From Anaeroglomus sp964550565 (GTDB lineage: Bacteria > Planctomycetota > Phycisphaerae > Sedimentisphaerales > Anaerohalosphaeraceae): DNA of 56,011 nt. A program made the position numbers and the translations under genes. The notes under the pieces are model-generated. The model saw nothing but the letters and a program-made list of their open reading frames with translations, had not been told where the DNA came from and searched no databases. The DNA is taken from NCBI GenBank assembly GCA_964550565.1, contig CAZKAI010000010.1:1-56011 (forward strand), given 5' to 3'. Positions 40,138 through 49,104 of the stretch are shown one piece after another. Within the stretch, counting starts at the first letter, position 1. Each line of letters opens with the position of its first letter.

Positions 40138-40979
40138 AAATCGATGTGTCGATTGCAGCCGTATTGATTTTATGCCTGATTTCTTCCCCTGCCCTGTCGA
40201 AAGAAACCGAGGATCCAAACGCAACAGCGGTTCGGTTCGGACCGCCTGCGGAAACAGATTGGAAGATTCTGCCTGAAATGACAGATGAATTTGACGGCGA
40301 CACACTGGATACGTCTAAATGGCACGACCACAATCCTGAATGGCTCGGCCGTCAGCCGGGAATGTTTTCACCCGCAAATATCCGCGTCCACGATGGTCAG
40401 CTTCACCTAACCACCCGCTCGGAGAATCGCTATGATTTTCCCGAGGGATACCACACGTTCACCACGGCCGCAGTGAAAAGCAAAACGGCCGTGTTGTACG
40501 GTTATTTTGAAATCAAGGCCCGCCCGATGCAATCCCGGGCCTCCAGTGCGTTCTGGTTTTACCATAACACACCGGCCCTGTGGACCGAAATTGACGTGTT
40601 TGAGGTTTGCGGGGTCGATCCGTTCCAGAATAAATACCACATGAACGCCCACGTTTTCCACACACCGACGGACCCGAATCATTGGGCGACCCCGGAAGTG
40701 TGGCAAGCCCCTTTTGCCTTCATGGAAGGATTTCATATCTACGCGCTTCAGTGGGACCCAAAACAGCTCCGGTGGTTTGTTGACGGCCATGTGGTCCGGA
40801 CACTGAAAAACACGCACTGGCATCAGCCGCTTTATCTTAATTTTGACAGTGAAACCATGCCGGATTGGTTCGGTCTGCCGGAAAAAGACCTGTTGCCCTC
40901 GGTCTTCAGTATCGACTATGTCAGGGCCTGGCAGCAGCTTGACAAATCACCCCCTGCAAAACAAACAAACGATCGATAG
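40134..40979 (+). CDS. GH16 family endo-glycoside hydrolase, secreted
   Basis: 281 residues from the ATG at 40134, with AGGAATAGG upstream; an earlier in-frame start (40047) has no site. A signal peptide ('AAVLILCLISSPALS') precedes a GH16 jelly-roll. The catalytic motif is E-x-D-x-x-E in 'WTEIDVFEVCG', the form with one extra residue that marks the beta-bulge branch of GH16 (agarase, porphyranase and relatives). 'FDGDTLDTSKWH', 'YGYFEIKARPM' and 'HIYALQWDPKQLRWFVDGH' are also typical. It probably cleaves a beta-linked galactan or algal polysaccharide; the nearby sulfatase fits. It is translated after a short leader ORF. Confidence 0.93.
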   Translation: MKIDVSIAAVLILCLISSPALSKETEDPNATAVRFGPPAETDWKILPEMTDEFDGDTLDTSKWHDHNPEWLGRQPGMFSPANIRVHDGQLHLTTRSENRYDFPEGYHTFTTAAVKSKTAVLYGYFEIKARPMQSRASSAFWFYHNTPALWTEIDVFEVCGVDPFQNKYHMNAHVFHTPTDPNHWATPEVWQAPFAFMEGFHIYALQWDPKQLRWFVDGHVVRTLKNTHWHQPLYLNFDSETMPDWFGLPEKDLLPSVFSIDYVRAWQQLDKSPPAKQTNDR

Positions 40980-41054
40980 CCCGATTACTTCGACCTGTTG
41001 CAGCGGTCTATCAGGACGATGATTTTGTCGTAGATGTACCCAGGCAGCCATCGC

Positions 41055-41111
41055 AACGTGGGCACAGCCCACCCAAATCCTACATGACCATGTGGGCATG
41101 GCCCACCCTGC
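41055..41111. repeat. REP-like palindromes, copies 3 and 4
   Basis: Two palindromes in tandem between the convergent ends of GH16 and the GH99-like gene: AACGTGGGCACAGCCCACCC (from 41055) and CATGTGGGCATGGCCCACCC (from 41089). Each pairs GTGGGC with GCCCAC. Pairs of such units are typical of REP elements. Confidence 0.8.
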
Positions 41112-41134
41112 AATGAATGCGATTTTGGTTTCTT

Positions 41135-42889
41135 TTATTTTCGGATATAGCGGTAGTTGAAGCGGCGTTCGGGGGCGCTGTCGCCGCTGCGGGCGAATTC
41201 GAGGATGTCGCCGGGTTTTTGGATGTTGTCGGCCCAGTGGAACTGGAAAGTGAATTTGGGGCCGGACAGGCCTATCTGGTCTTTGGGCAGGCGGATTTCC
41301 AGTTCATTGCCGCTGACGGAATAGCTTACGGTTGTCTTATCCTGCCAGAGTCCGTCAGGCCGGGCGGATTGCAGGGTGGTTGAGGCGGCATCGACGACTT
41401 TGCCGTTGATGCGATAGTCATAACCTTCCCAGCCCGTGTCGGGATTTTCGTCGCTGTCGATATAGAGCAGCATCCAGTTGGGGTCGGTATGTGGGGTGAT
41501 GGGCTTTTCGCAGCGGGCATAGAAATAGAGGTTTTGGGCATCGGAGGCGACTTTGAGGCAGACGAAATTGTTGCGGCCGGTGGTATTGATATAGGGGCCG
41601 GCATCGCCGAAGCCTTTTTCATTGCGCGGCATGCAATCCAGGCGGCTGTCGGCATAGTCGGGGGTGACGCCGGTCCAGTCGTCGAAACGGCCGTCGATGG
41701 CGATGGTCGTTTCGGGGCCGGCGACGGGGGCGGGACGGACGCCCTTGTATTTGCGGATGAAACCGATCATCTGGTAGTAATAATTATCGGTATGGCCGCC
41801 TTCCATGGGTTCGATGTCGCGGCTGTATTCCTGATTGTACTGGTCCACGAAGAAGGTGTCGCCGGTTTGAACCGGCTTACCCAGCATGTGTCCAGCACCA
41901 TCGTTTGGATTTTTGATGAACCGCTGGGCGACCCACTCATTCCAGCCGGTGATGAAGGCGAATTCGGGCGCGACTTCCAAAGCCCGCTGAATCTGCTGAG
42001 AGAAATACGGACCTTTGTCGGTGAATTTGGTCAGGCCGTAGCGGTTGGCCGGCGGCTGTTTATTGTTGAAATGGCTGCGGCCGATGTTGGATACCGGGTG
42101 CTGGGCGACGGCGACGGATAATTCTTCGGGTTTGTCTTTGGATTCGGTCCAGCCGTACTGCTGGGGCCAGTTTTCGACCCAGTTCCAGGTGTCTTTGCCG
42201 GCAGTCCATGCCCAGCAGTGACGCAGGGTGAAGAAATCGCGGACGGCGGGGGCAAGCTTGGGGAAATCGGCCTCGTCGCCGAGCATCAGGGGTTTGCCCT
42301 TCCACTGGAACCACAATTCGGGGTAGAGGTTTTTGGAATAGAATTCGTCGTAGAGTTTTTCGATGGTCTGTTTGCTAGCACTGTGGGTGACAAAGCAGAT
42401 TTGTGGGGTGGGTTCGCCCTGCTGACGAATCCACATATAGAGCTTGCATAACTTGAGATAGGTTTCGTGGTAGGTGAAGGCGTTGGTCACGTCGAAGATC
42501 AGGACATCGACACCGGCCTGGGAAAGCTGGCGAGCGTGGGTGATGATGGCATAATCACTGTCGGAGGTGTAATAGCCCAGTTCGGGTTTGCCCCAGAAAT
42601 GAAACTGGCCGGAGGCGCCGTACTGGGGGGCGTCGGGATTAGCCTTGAGTAATTCGGTGATATCCCAGGGGCCGTAGCTGCCGTGATTGCCCAGCCAGAG
42701 GAAATAGAAGATGCCGACGGTGCGGTTTTGTTTGAGGTCGCCGCATTCGGCGTGGTCGGGGAGTTTGCGGCCGAGGGCATCGACGGCCGGCCAGGTATCG
42801 GCGTAATAATCCATTTGGGGCAGGTCACCAAAGAGGGCGGCTGTGAATGCAATCATGAAAACCGTCAAAACAACCATTTTTTGAATCAT
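41135..42889 (-). CDS. Secreted GH99/GH71-like glycoside hydrolase with C-terminal CBM9-like domain
   Basis: 584 residues with a signal peptide ('VLTVFMIAFTAALFGDL'). The N-terminal 390 residues look like a clan-A-style barrel: 'NRTVGIFYFLWLGNH', 'QAGVDVLIFDVTN' and especially 'AFITGWNEWVAQRF', as in GH99/GH71-type endo-mannanases and related enzymes. The last 190 residues ('TTIAIDGRFDDWTGV', 'FVCLKVASDAQNLYFYARCEK', 'WMLLYIDSDENPDTGWEGYDYRINGK') are a CBM9/DOMON-like sugar-binding sandwich. The catalytic acids are not certain because the family has few markers. It converges with GH16 across REP-like repeats. Confidence 0.8.
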   Translation of the reverse strand: MIQKMVVLTVFMIAFTAALFGDLPQMDYYADTWPAVDALGRKLPDHAECGDLKQNRTVGIFYFLWLGNHGSYGPWDITELLKANPDAPQYGASGQFHFWGKPELGYYTSDSDYAIITHARQLSQAGVDVLIFDVTNAFTYHETYLKLCKLYMWIRQQGEPTPQICFVTHSASKQTIEKLYDEFYSKNLYPELWFQWKGKPLMLGDEADFPKLAPAVRDFFTLRHCWAWTAGKDTWNWVENWPQQYGWTESKDKPEELSVAVAQHPVSNIGRSHFNNKQPPANRYGLTKFTDKGPYFSQQIQRALEVAPEFAFITGWNEWVAQRFIKNPNDGAGHMLGKPVQTGDTFFVDQYNQEYSRDIEPMEGGHTDNYYYQMIGFIRKYKGVRPAPVAGPETTIAIDGRFDDWTGVTPDYADSRLDCMPRNEKGFGDAGPYINTTGRNNFVCLKVASDAQNLYFYARCEKPITPHTDPNWMLLYIDSDENPDTGWEGYDYRINGKVVDAASTTLQSARPDGLWQDKTTVSYSVSGNELEIRLPKDQIGLSGPKFTFQFHWADNIQKPGDILEFARSGDSAPERRFNYRYIRK

Positions 42890-42965
42890 CGTCAGACCTT
42901 TCGTAAACAGACTATACCAAGGACGTGTCGGCGGCAGTCAAGGTAACATCGGATTGCGGCGGGGC

Positions 42966-43001
42966 AAAAAAATCCCCCCGGACGGGGTACCATCCGGGGG
43001 G
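42966..43001 (-). terminator. Strong terminator of the subtilase gene
   Basis: On the minus strand: CCCCCCGGA, 10-nt loop, TCCGGGGGG, then ATTTTTTTG. A perfect 9-bp GC-rich stem with U-tract, 38 nt after the stop. Confidence 0.92.
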
Positions 43002-43038
43002 CGACAACAATGTATTTAACTCTCTGCCTGTACTGCTG

Positions 43039-46000
43039 TTATTCGGTCAGCAGCCATTGGCCTGAGCACAAACTGAAATCGGCCAGATCGACCCGTCCGC
43101 TGCGGGTGGTGTTTTCTTCCAGCAGGAGATCGGCTTCCAGCCAGACATCGGCCATGCGGCGGAGGTCGTCGATTTCGACGAGGCCGTCGTTGTCAAAGTC
43201 GCACAGCAGACCGAGGGATGACGGGGACATGCTGGCCTGCGGAGTTCCGCCGTAGCCGCCGACATTGATGCGTTTGCCGTGCGGCCAGAGTTCGGCGGTC
43301 CAGTTCAGGGTCGGGTCACCTGCATCGATACAGACGCTGGTCGAGAGATCCTTGACCCAGCTATTCAGCGTCGGGTTCCATCGTCCGGCTTTGGACAGGA
43401 GGTGGAAGTCTGTACCCGGGTTGGCAAACAGCGGGTCTTTGTCAAAGTTGGAACGGTCGTAATTCAATGTACATCCGGCATCGACAACACAGCTTGCCTG
43501 GCCGTCCATGACATCGCTGTATTTGATGGTCATGACGGAGGCGTAAGGGACACCGCTTTCGTTATATCGCAGATAGACGTTGGGGCCGGACGGGGAGGTG
43601 TTGTTCCAGAAGATACAGCTATTAAACAGGGCCTCGTCCGTATAAGCACACTGGACGGCACCGCCTTCGGCGGCGGCACTGTTGCCGTAGAAGGTCGTGT
43701 TATAGACCCTGACGGGGGCAGCCCACAGCTTCAATCCGCCGCCTTTGCCAAACCTGCCGGTTACGGAATTGTTGAAGATGCGGCAATGGGTCAGCGATGT
43801 CTTTCCAGAATTGGCGACATACACGCCGCCGCCAGAATCGGCAGTATTAAGGTAGATATCACAATCGTCGATACCGGCGTTGGAACCGGTCTGGATTGCG
43901 ATACCGCCGCCAGCGGAGACAGCCGTATTGGTGTAGAGCTTGCATGTTTCTATCGAGACATTGGAGCCATCGGTCAGATAAAGGCCGCCGCCGTGGTAAT
44001 TGGTGGCGCGGTTTCTGTAGAGATGGCAATTGAACAGATCGACATCGGCATTGGACGCGTAAAGACCACCACCCAGTTCGGCATTATTGTAGGCGATGAT
44101 GCTGTTGGCGATGGTTGGATTGCTGTCTTTGGCGAAGATACCGCCGCCGGCCACGGTGGGTATTCCGACAAATGTAACTTCGGTGCCGCCGCCGTTACGG
44201 ATATTGAATCCGGACAGGATGCACTGGCTGGTTTCTCCGGAGGCAAAGGTGACAACGGAGCCGACGCCTTTGGCATCAATACGCGTATTGGCCACGGTGG
44301 TCCAGTTCAGGGGGTTGGTGCTTTCGACGGTGATATTTTTGCCCATCAGATCGATATTTTCATTATAGGTGCCGATACGAACAATCACGATGTCGTCATG
44401 GAAGGCGGCATCGATGGCCTCCTGGATCATGTCGAAGGGATGGCCGCTGCTGCCGTCTTCGAGCGGGTCACTGAGGCCGGGATTATCCGGGCCGGGATCG
44501 GATGGGGCATCATCATCCACATAGAATGTCAGCGGCAGAGAGCCTTTTCCTTTCAGTGTGAATGTATAGGGATTTTCGTCCGGATCGGAACTGGCGATTT
44601 GAACCGTCGCCAGATAACCCCGAACGGCGGCAGGCATAAAGCGGATGGTGAAGGTTTTGCTTTCCATGGAAGCAATCGGCGTGGCAGGCTGGGCGGTGAC
44701 GACAAAGTTGGCCGAATCGGCACCGGTGATCTGAACACGCGGCGAACCGGTCAAATTCAGATTGACGCCGCCGAGGTTGTCGAGGGTAAATTCGACATCG
44801 CGAGAAAATCCGAGATTGACTCTGGCAAAATCAAAGCCTCCGCCAGTGGGAATATCCGCGGCATCCTGACGGACATGGATATCGGCGGGAATCCCGCTGC
44901 CGTCAATCGTAAATACGGCATCGCTGACATCGGTATAGGCTGCATCGGCGGTACTGGTCACACGAACCAGGCATTGTGTCGAACCGGGCAGTGGAACGTT
45001 CCATGTATAGCTGCCGTCGTTGTCGGTGCTGTTGACAATGGGTGTCCATGTGGTGCCGTTGTTGCGGCTCAGTTCCAGACGGACGGTGTGGTCGATATTG
45101 CCGAAATTATCCCAGGTAATGGTCTTGAGGGTGTTGGCGGGGATGACTTCGCCGCCGTTGGGGGATAACAGTTTTACCGCAGGATTGCCCACTGCGATCC
45201 TGTAGGTAGTTGATTTGTTGTAATCGGACGCATCGACCTTCCAGACGGCCAGACCGTAAAAGCCTGCGGTGGCGATATCCAGTTGGAAGGATTCGTCGGC
45301 GCCTTCGGCCAGGTTATTGGCAAAGGCATCGGTAATATATTCATTCTTGCGGGCGGTCACGGTTGACTGGTCGTAAAGGCTCATGCCGAGGTCGCAGGAG
45401 CCGGCGGTCTGATCCAGCAGGATATAATAGGTGCCGACCGGCAGATAAACCTCGTACATATCCAGGACATTGGTCGTGGCTTTAACATAAGGGCCGTTCC
45501 AGTCGGTGCCGGGGCGACGGCTCAGCGGTAAGCTGGTGCTTTCTTCAATGCGATACTGGACGGAAGCGCCGCTGGCATTGATCACACCGGCATAATAAGT
45601 GCCGGCCGCGGCTTTGTTATCATTGATGATAACGAAATCGGAGGCATTGCCGCCATAGGTGGAGTATTCGAGATAGCCGCCGCCAAATCCGTCCTGGCTG
45701 CCGGTGTAATCGCCGATATTCCACAATCGCAGGTCATAATTGGCGGTATCTGCAGCGGGCAGAATCCCGACCGCCGACCACCATTTATTTGATCCGGATT
45801 GGCCGAAGGCAAAACTGAAGCCATCATTGTTATACCACTTGGCTCCGGTCAACCGATCCCAGCCGCCCTGGCTGGCAGGCGGAGCATTGCGCAACAAGGG
45901 AGTGTCATCGGACAGGGCATACGGGCTCCAGATGAATTGCCTGGCCCATTCATTATCGGTTTCGTTGGTTTCGCCGACTGTATCATTGACATCCAGCCAG

Positions 46001-48765
46001 TACGAGACGGTGTGTCTTCCTCCGGTAATCGTGTCACCGGCATAAAGCTGATTAAGCCATCTGTAATTATGGGTTGCAGGGTGACTGGTCAGACTGGCCG
46101 TATCAAAGAGACTATCATCGACATATAGCCGCATCTGGTAGGCACCCGCGGCCACGGAACCGGCATTGCGGACGACCCAGTTGAAATAGGTGTCGTCGGT
46201 ATTGCCCGGCAGAGCTGCGGTAATCAGGCAATCCGTCCCGCCTGAACCGCCGATATTTCGGGGGACAATCGGGTAACTCCAGCCGGTTTCTGTGGTATAA
46301 GTCAGGTTCGGCAGAGCCGTGGAACTGACGGTAATATTTCGGGATGCAGAGCCGGTATAGGTCTCGGCGTAGCAGGAACTGCTGACGGCAACGGAAATAG
46401 CAGAAGTGCCGGATGAACCGCCGGACTGAACGGTCCAGGTGGCCTGGGCGGTTTGCCCGGCCAGGATATCGCCGACAGTTTGCGGGTCGGTGCCCGAGAC
46501 GAGGGTGAATCCGGCCGGAAGAGTCAGGTTGGCCGAGACATTCTGGGCCATGACGCCGCCGGTATTGGTGATGTTGGCTTTGACAGTAAACTGGGTGCTG
46601 AAGTAAATCAGGGACGGCATGGTCAGAGTCGTGGAAAATGACGGCGGAGAGACCCGGTCGAAGTTTTCTTCGGTAGCCAGGGCAAATGTTTCCGACGACG
46701 CACCATCGATACTGCTGCTCCAGCAATAGACTTTAATAACGGCATCCCGACTGGTACTGGTCGAAATCTGGTGAACATTATTGCCGCCATGGACAAGGTC
46801 GCTGTCAAACTGAGAGCCCGTGCTCTCATCATAGGCACGGACATTGATGTCGGAGGTGGAATAATACGTCGTTGGATTGGACGAGCCGTTATAGACGACG
46901 CGGCGATTCCAGACGACGGTAGCCTTTTCATTGGCATACATATGGCCTTTGTATAATTTATAATCATCGGCGGCAGGCGTATCATTTCGTGGAACCACGC
47001 TGTCGATGAAATAATCGGTACGATGTAAATTGGCATGAGACAGGCTCATCACGCCCCAGCCATAGCTGTTATCCCAGCGGTCGCCGCCTACAGGACCATC
47101 GTCACCATAGGTATCCAGCGTATCATTATCCGACCAGGTAGTGGCGGTATTAATCAGGATGGCCTTCTGAGCAATGGGACTGGTGACACCGGCATCCTGA
47201 AGCAGCAGCACCGCGCCGGCGACATGGGGCGCTGCGGCACTGGTACCGCCGTGATTGGCAAAGGCGGTGTTGCTTGCAATATCCGTGCTCCACGTGTCAT
47301 AACCGGGAGCGGTGATGTCGGGTTTGCGGCGGCCGGAATCGGTGGGGCCGCGGCTGCTGGAGGAGCGGATGACATCATCGCTGGTGGTGCAAGTGTCGTT
47401 GATGATCAGGTTGGCAACAGATATCACGTTGGCGGACTGGGGATAGCCCAGTTCGACCAGACCTGAGTTACCGGCGGATTTGGTGACCATCGTGCCCATG
47501 GAATAGACGACCGCATCCAGAAAACGCTCATAGTCGCCGAATTCATCATCATAGTCGTAATAGCTGAAGCTGTGGTTGATGGCCTCGGGGGCATCACCGG
47601 AGGAATGATTGAGAACCCAGTCGATGGATGCCATCGAAGTCCCCATCGAACCGCTGCGGGCATCGAATAATTTATCGAGTCCAAAGGCAACACCTTTATA
47701 AGTCGAGTGAGTACTGGCGACAACACCAGCGGTACGGGTGCCATGACTGCCATCATATCCGGCTGATTTTTTGTAAATATCACGGGGATTATTCAGCGGA
47801 GGATTGCGGTATTTCAGATAGGTGTGTGTTTCACGAACACCGCTGTCAATAATGGCCACATCGTAAGCACCGCCGTCATAACCGGCATTCCAGAAGCCGG
47901 AAGTGCCCAGCATGCAGTTGCTCTGGTCAAGATCGTAGGAACATTCAGAATCCGGGGTGAGGCTTTCGATATCCGCAAGCTGGGCGGCGGCTTCGATATC
48001 CGCCGGTGTCATTTCAGAACCGAAACAGCCGGCCAGAGCACTTTCGGAATTGATTCTGCACTGACGCATTTGGAGCCACTGCCGGACGGCGTCCATCCGA
48101 GGAGCCATCTGCTGACAAATCGCCTGAGCACTTTGGGTACGCATCTGATCCAACTGTCGGTCGAGCTGCTGATGCATCGCAATCAATTCGCTGCGAAGCT
48201 GCTGGGAATAGGGCTCGACTTCGGCATCGACAGACTCTTCGGCCCCCTGCCTGATACGAAGCTGCTGATGCTGGCGAATTTTCTGGCGGATTTGATCGCT
48301 TAAGGTATCGATGGAGCCCTGATAATTCAGACGCACCTGCTCGGCAGCCTGATAGGCAAAGCCATTCTGCAATTTAATGAGGACTTTCTTCTGGGGTTTG
48401 CCGATTTCATCGACCAGCAGGCTGGGGTGTATCTTGCCGTAGCGCCAGTCGGTTTTGTCTTCGGTGTCGATCACCTGTTCGACAAAGCCGTCTTCGCAGA
48501 CATGATATCGCTTGCCGGCTATTGTGCCCGGATAGCGGTCGTTATCGGCAACGGCGATAAAGGTGCCGCCCTCGATTTGCTGAGGTTCCGGTGCGGCAGC
48601 CACTTCTTCCTGTGAAGGAGAAGGATTATCGCCTTCAGGCTGCATTTCTGGTATTGGCTGCAGAGACAGATCAACACGCTGACCTTCCTGGGCGACCAAC
48701 GCTGTTACCCCCAACATGCCAATCAGCATGGAAGTCAATAAAATGATAGATATGATTCTGTTCAT
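43039..48765 (-). CDS. Giant secreted S8 subtilase with beta-helix and EF-hand/dockerin-like C-terminus
   Basis: 1908 residues from the ATG at 48765, with GGAGGG 6 nt upstream; the longer 48885 frame is rejected because it includes a separate leader ORF. Domain order: signal peptide (about 1-25); a charged coiled region, about 100-240; the subtilase domain with catalytic Asp307 ('AIIDSGVRE'), His341 ('GSHGTRTAG') and Ser509 ('GGTSAAAPHVAG'); an immunoglobulin-like/CARDB stretch ('NWVVRNAGSVAAGAYQMRLYVDD'); a 'LLSPNGGEVIPANTLKTITW' sandwich; a choice-of-anchor-D-like module; a right-handed beta-helix rich in Asn/Gly ladders ('GGGLYASNADVDLFNCHLYRNRA'); and a C-terminal repeat 'CDFDNDGLVEIDDLRRMADVWL' with 'GRVDLADFSLCSGQWL', a calcium-binding dockerin-like pair. 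It degrades or anchors to surface proteins and glycans. Confidence 0.93.
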   Translation of the reverse strand: MNRIISIILLTSMLIGMLGVTALVAQEGQRVDLSLQPIPEMQPEGDNPSPSQEEVAAAPEPQQIEGGTFIAVADNDRYPGTIAGKRYHVCEDGFVEQVIDTEDKTDWRYGKIHPSLLVDEIGKPQKKVLIKLQNGFAYQAAEQVRLNYQGSIDTLSDQIRQKIRQHQQLRIRQGAEESVDAEVEPYSQQLRSELIAMHQQLDRQLDQMRTQSAQAICQQMAPRMDAVRQWLQMRQCRINSESALAGCFGSEMTPADIEAAAQLADIESLTPDSECSYDLDQSNCMLGTSGFWNAGYDGGAYDVAIIDSGVRETHTYLKYRNPPLNNPRDIYKKSAGYDGSHGTRTAGVVASTHSTYKGVAFGLDKLFDARSGSMGTSMASIDWVLNHSSGDAPEAINHSFSYYDYDDEFGDYERFLDAVVYSMGTMVTKSAGNSGLVELGYPQSANVISVANLIINDTCTTSDDVIRSSSSRGPTDSGRRKPDITAPGYDTWSTDIASNTAFANHGGTSAAAPHVAGAVLLLQDAGVTSPIAQKAILINTATTWSDNDTLDTYGDDGPVGGDRWDNSYGWGVMSLSHANLHRTDYFIDSVVPRNDTPAADDYKLYKGHMYANEKATVVWNRRVVYNGSSNPTTYYSTSDINVRAYDESTGSQFDSDLVHGGNNVHQISTSTSRDAVIKVYCWSSSIDGASSETFALATEENFDRVSPPSFSTTLTMPSLIYFSTQFTVKANITNTGGVMAQNVSANLTLPAGFTLVSGTDPQTVGDILAGQTAQATWTVQSGGSSGTSAISVAVSSSCYAETYTGSASRNITVSSTALPNLTYTTETGWSYPIVPRNIGGSGGTDCLITAALPGNTDDTYFNWVVRNAGSVAAGAYQMRLYVDDSLFDTASLTSHPATHNYRWLNQLYAGDTITGGRHTVSYWLDVNDTVGETNETDNEWARQFIWSPYALSDDTPLLRNAPPASQGGWDRLTGAKWYNNDGFSFAFGQSGSNKWWSAVGILPAADTANYDLRLWNIGDYTGSQDGFGGGYLEYSTYGGNASDFVIINDNKAAAGTYYAGVINASGASVQYRIEESTSLPLSRRPGTDWNGPYVKATTNVLDMYEVYLPVGTYYILLDQTAGSCDLGMSLYDQSTVTARKNEYITDAFANNLAEGADESFQLDIATAGFYGLAVWKVDASDYNKSTTYRIAVGNPAVKLLSPNGGEVIPANTLKTITWDNFGNIDHTVRLELSRNNGTTWTPIVNSTDNDGSYTWNVPLPGSTQCLVRVTSTADAAYTDVSDAVFTIDGSGIPADIHVRQDAADIPTGGGFDFARVNLGFSRDVEFTLDNLGGVNLNLTGSPRVQITGADSANFVVTAQPATPIASMESKTFTIRFMPAAVRGYLATVQIASSDPDENPYTFTLKGKGSLPLTFYVDDDAPSDPGPDNPGLSDPLEDGSSGHPFDMIQEAIDAAFHDDIVIVRIGTYNENIDLMGKNITVESTNPLNWTTVANTRIDAKGVGSVVTFASGETSQCILSGFNIRNGGGTEVTFVGIPTVAGGGIFAKDSNPTIANSIIAYNNAELGGGLYASNADVDLFNCHLYRNRATNYHGGGLYLTDGSNVSIETCKLYTNTAVSAGGGIAIQTGSNAGIDDCDIYLNTADSGGGVYVANSGKTSLTHCRIFNNSVTGRFGKGGGLKLWAAPVRVYNTTFYGNSAAAEGGAVQCAYTDEALFNSCIFWNNTSPSGPNVYLRYNESGVPYASVMTIKYSDVMDGQASCVVDAGCTLNYDRSNFDKDPLFANPGTDFHLLSKAGRWNPTLNSWVKDLSTSVCIDAGDPTLNWTAELWPHGKRINVGGYGGTPQASMSPSSLGLLCDFDNDGLVEIDDLRRMADVWLEADLLLEENTTRSGRVDLADFSLCSGQWLLTE

Positions 48766-48869
48766 AATAAACCCTCCTGTGAAAATAGGATTAGAAATAA
48801 GACATTCAAAACAACCGTATGGTGAGACAAACACTGTCCTTTGTGGTGATATCCAATTCCTGTTATCAT
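48762..48869 (-). CDS. Coupled leader ORF upstream of the subtilase
   Basis: 35 residues from an ATG with AGGAGGG 5 nt upstream, as strong as the subtilase's own site. Its TGA overlaps the subtilase ATG (ATGA). The peptide starts MITGIGYHHKG and has a hydrophobic centre ('VVLNVLFLILF'), so it could insert in the membrane. No homology claimed. Together with the GH16 leader (40021-40137) this suggests a recurring way to couple secreted-enzyme translation. Confidence 0.6.
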   Translation of the reverse strand: MITGIGYHHKGQCLSHHTVVLNVLFLILFSQEGLL

Positions 48870-48975
48870 GGGTTCCCTCCTGCAATAGTTTCTCCGTATA
48901 TCCTTCTGCTGTTTATCACTGCTTTTCCAATACGAATCGCATGATGATATGTGGAGCCTGATTATGTTTTATAAT

Positions 48976-49010
48976 AAAAAAAAAGAGCAGAAAACTCAAC
49001 GGTTTTCTGC
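48976..49010 (-). terminator. Terminator after the UPF0210 gene
   Basis: On the minus strand: GCAGAAAAC, 6-nt loop, GTTTTCTGC, then CTCTTTTTTTTT. A perfect 9-bp stem with a long U-tract. It ends the ACT-IVS-UPF0210 operon. Confidence 0.9.
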
Positions 49011-49104
49011 CTGGGTGGTTTAAATTAGGTAATTATACGGACGAACTGCTCCGTACAATATCCCAACCTGATTGCTGTGAAAAGAATCACATTATGAAAA
49101 AATT

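Noticed and set aside
43279..45168. 629-codon plus-strand frame opposite the subtilase
   Set aside because: Shadow of the beta-helix and sandwich region. It is low-complexity Gly/Val/Asp without a start signal or signal peptide.
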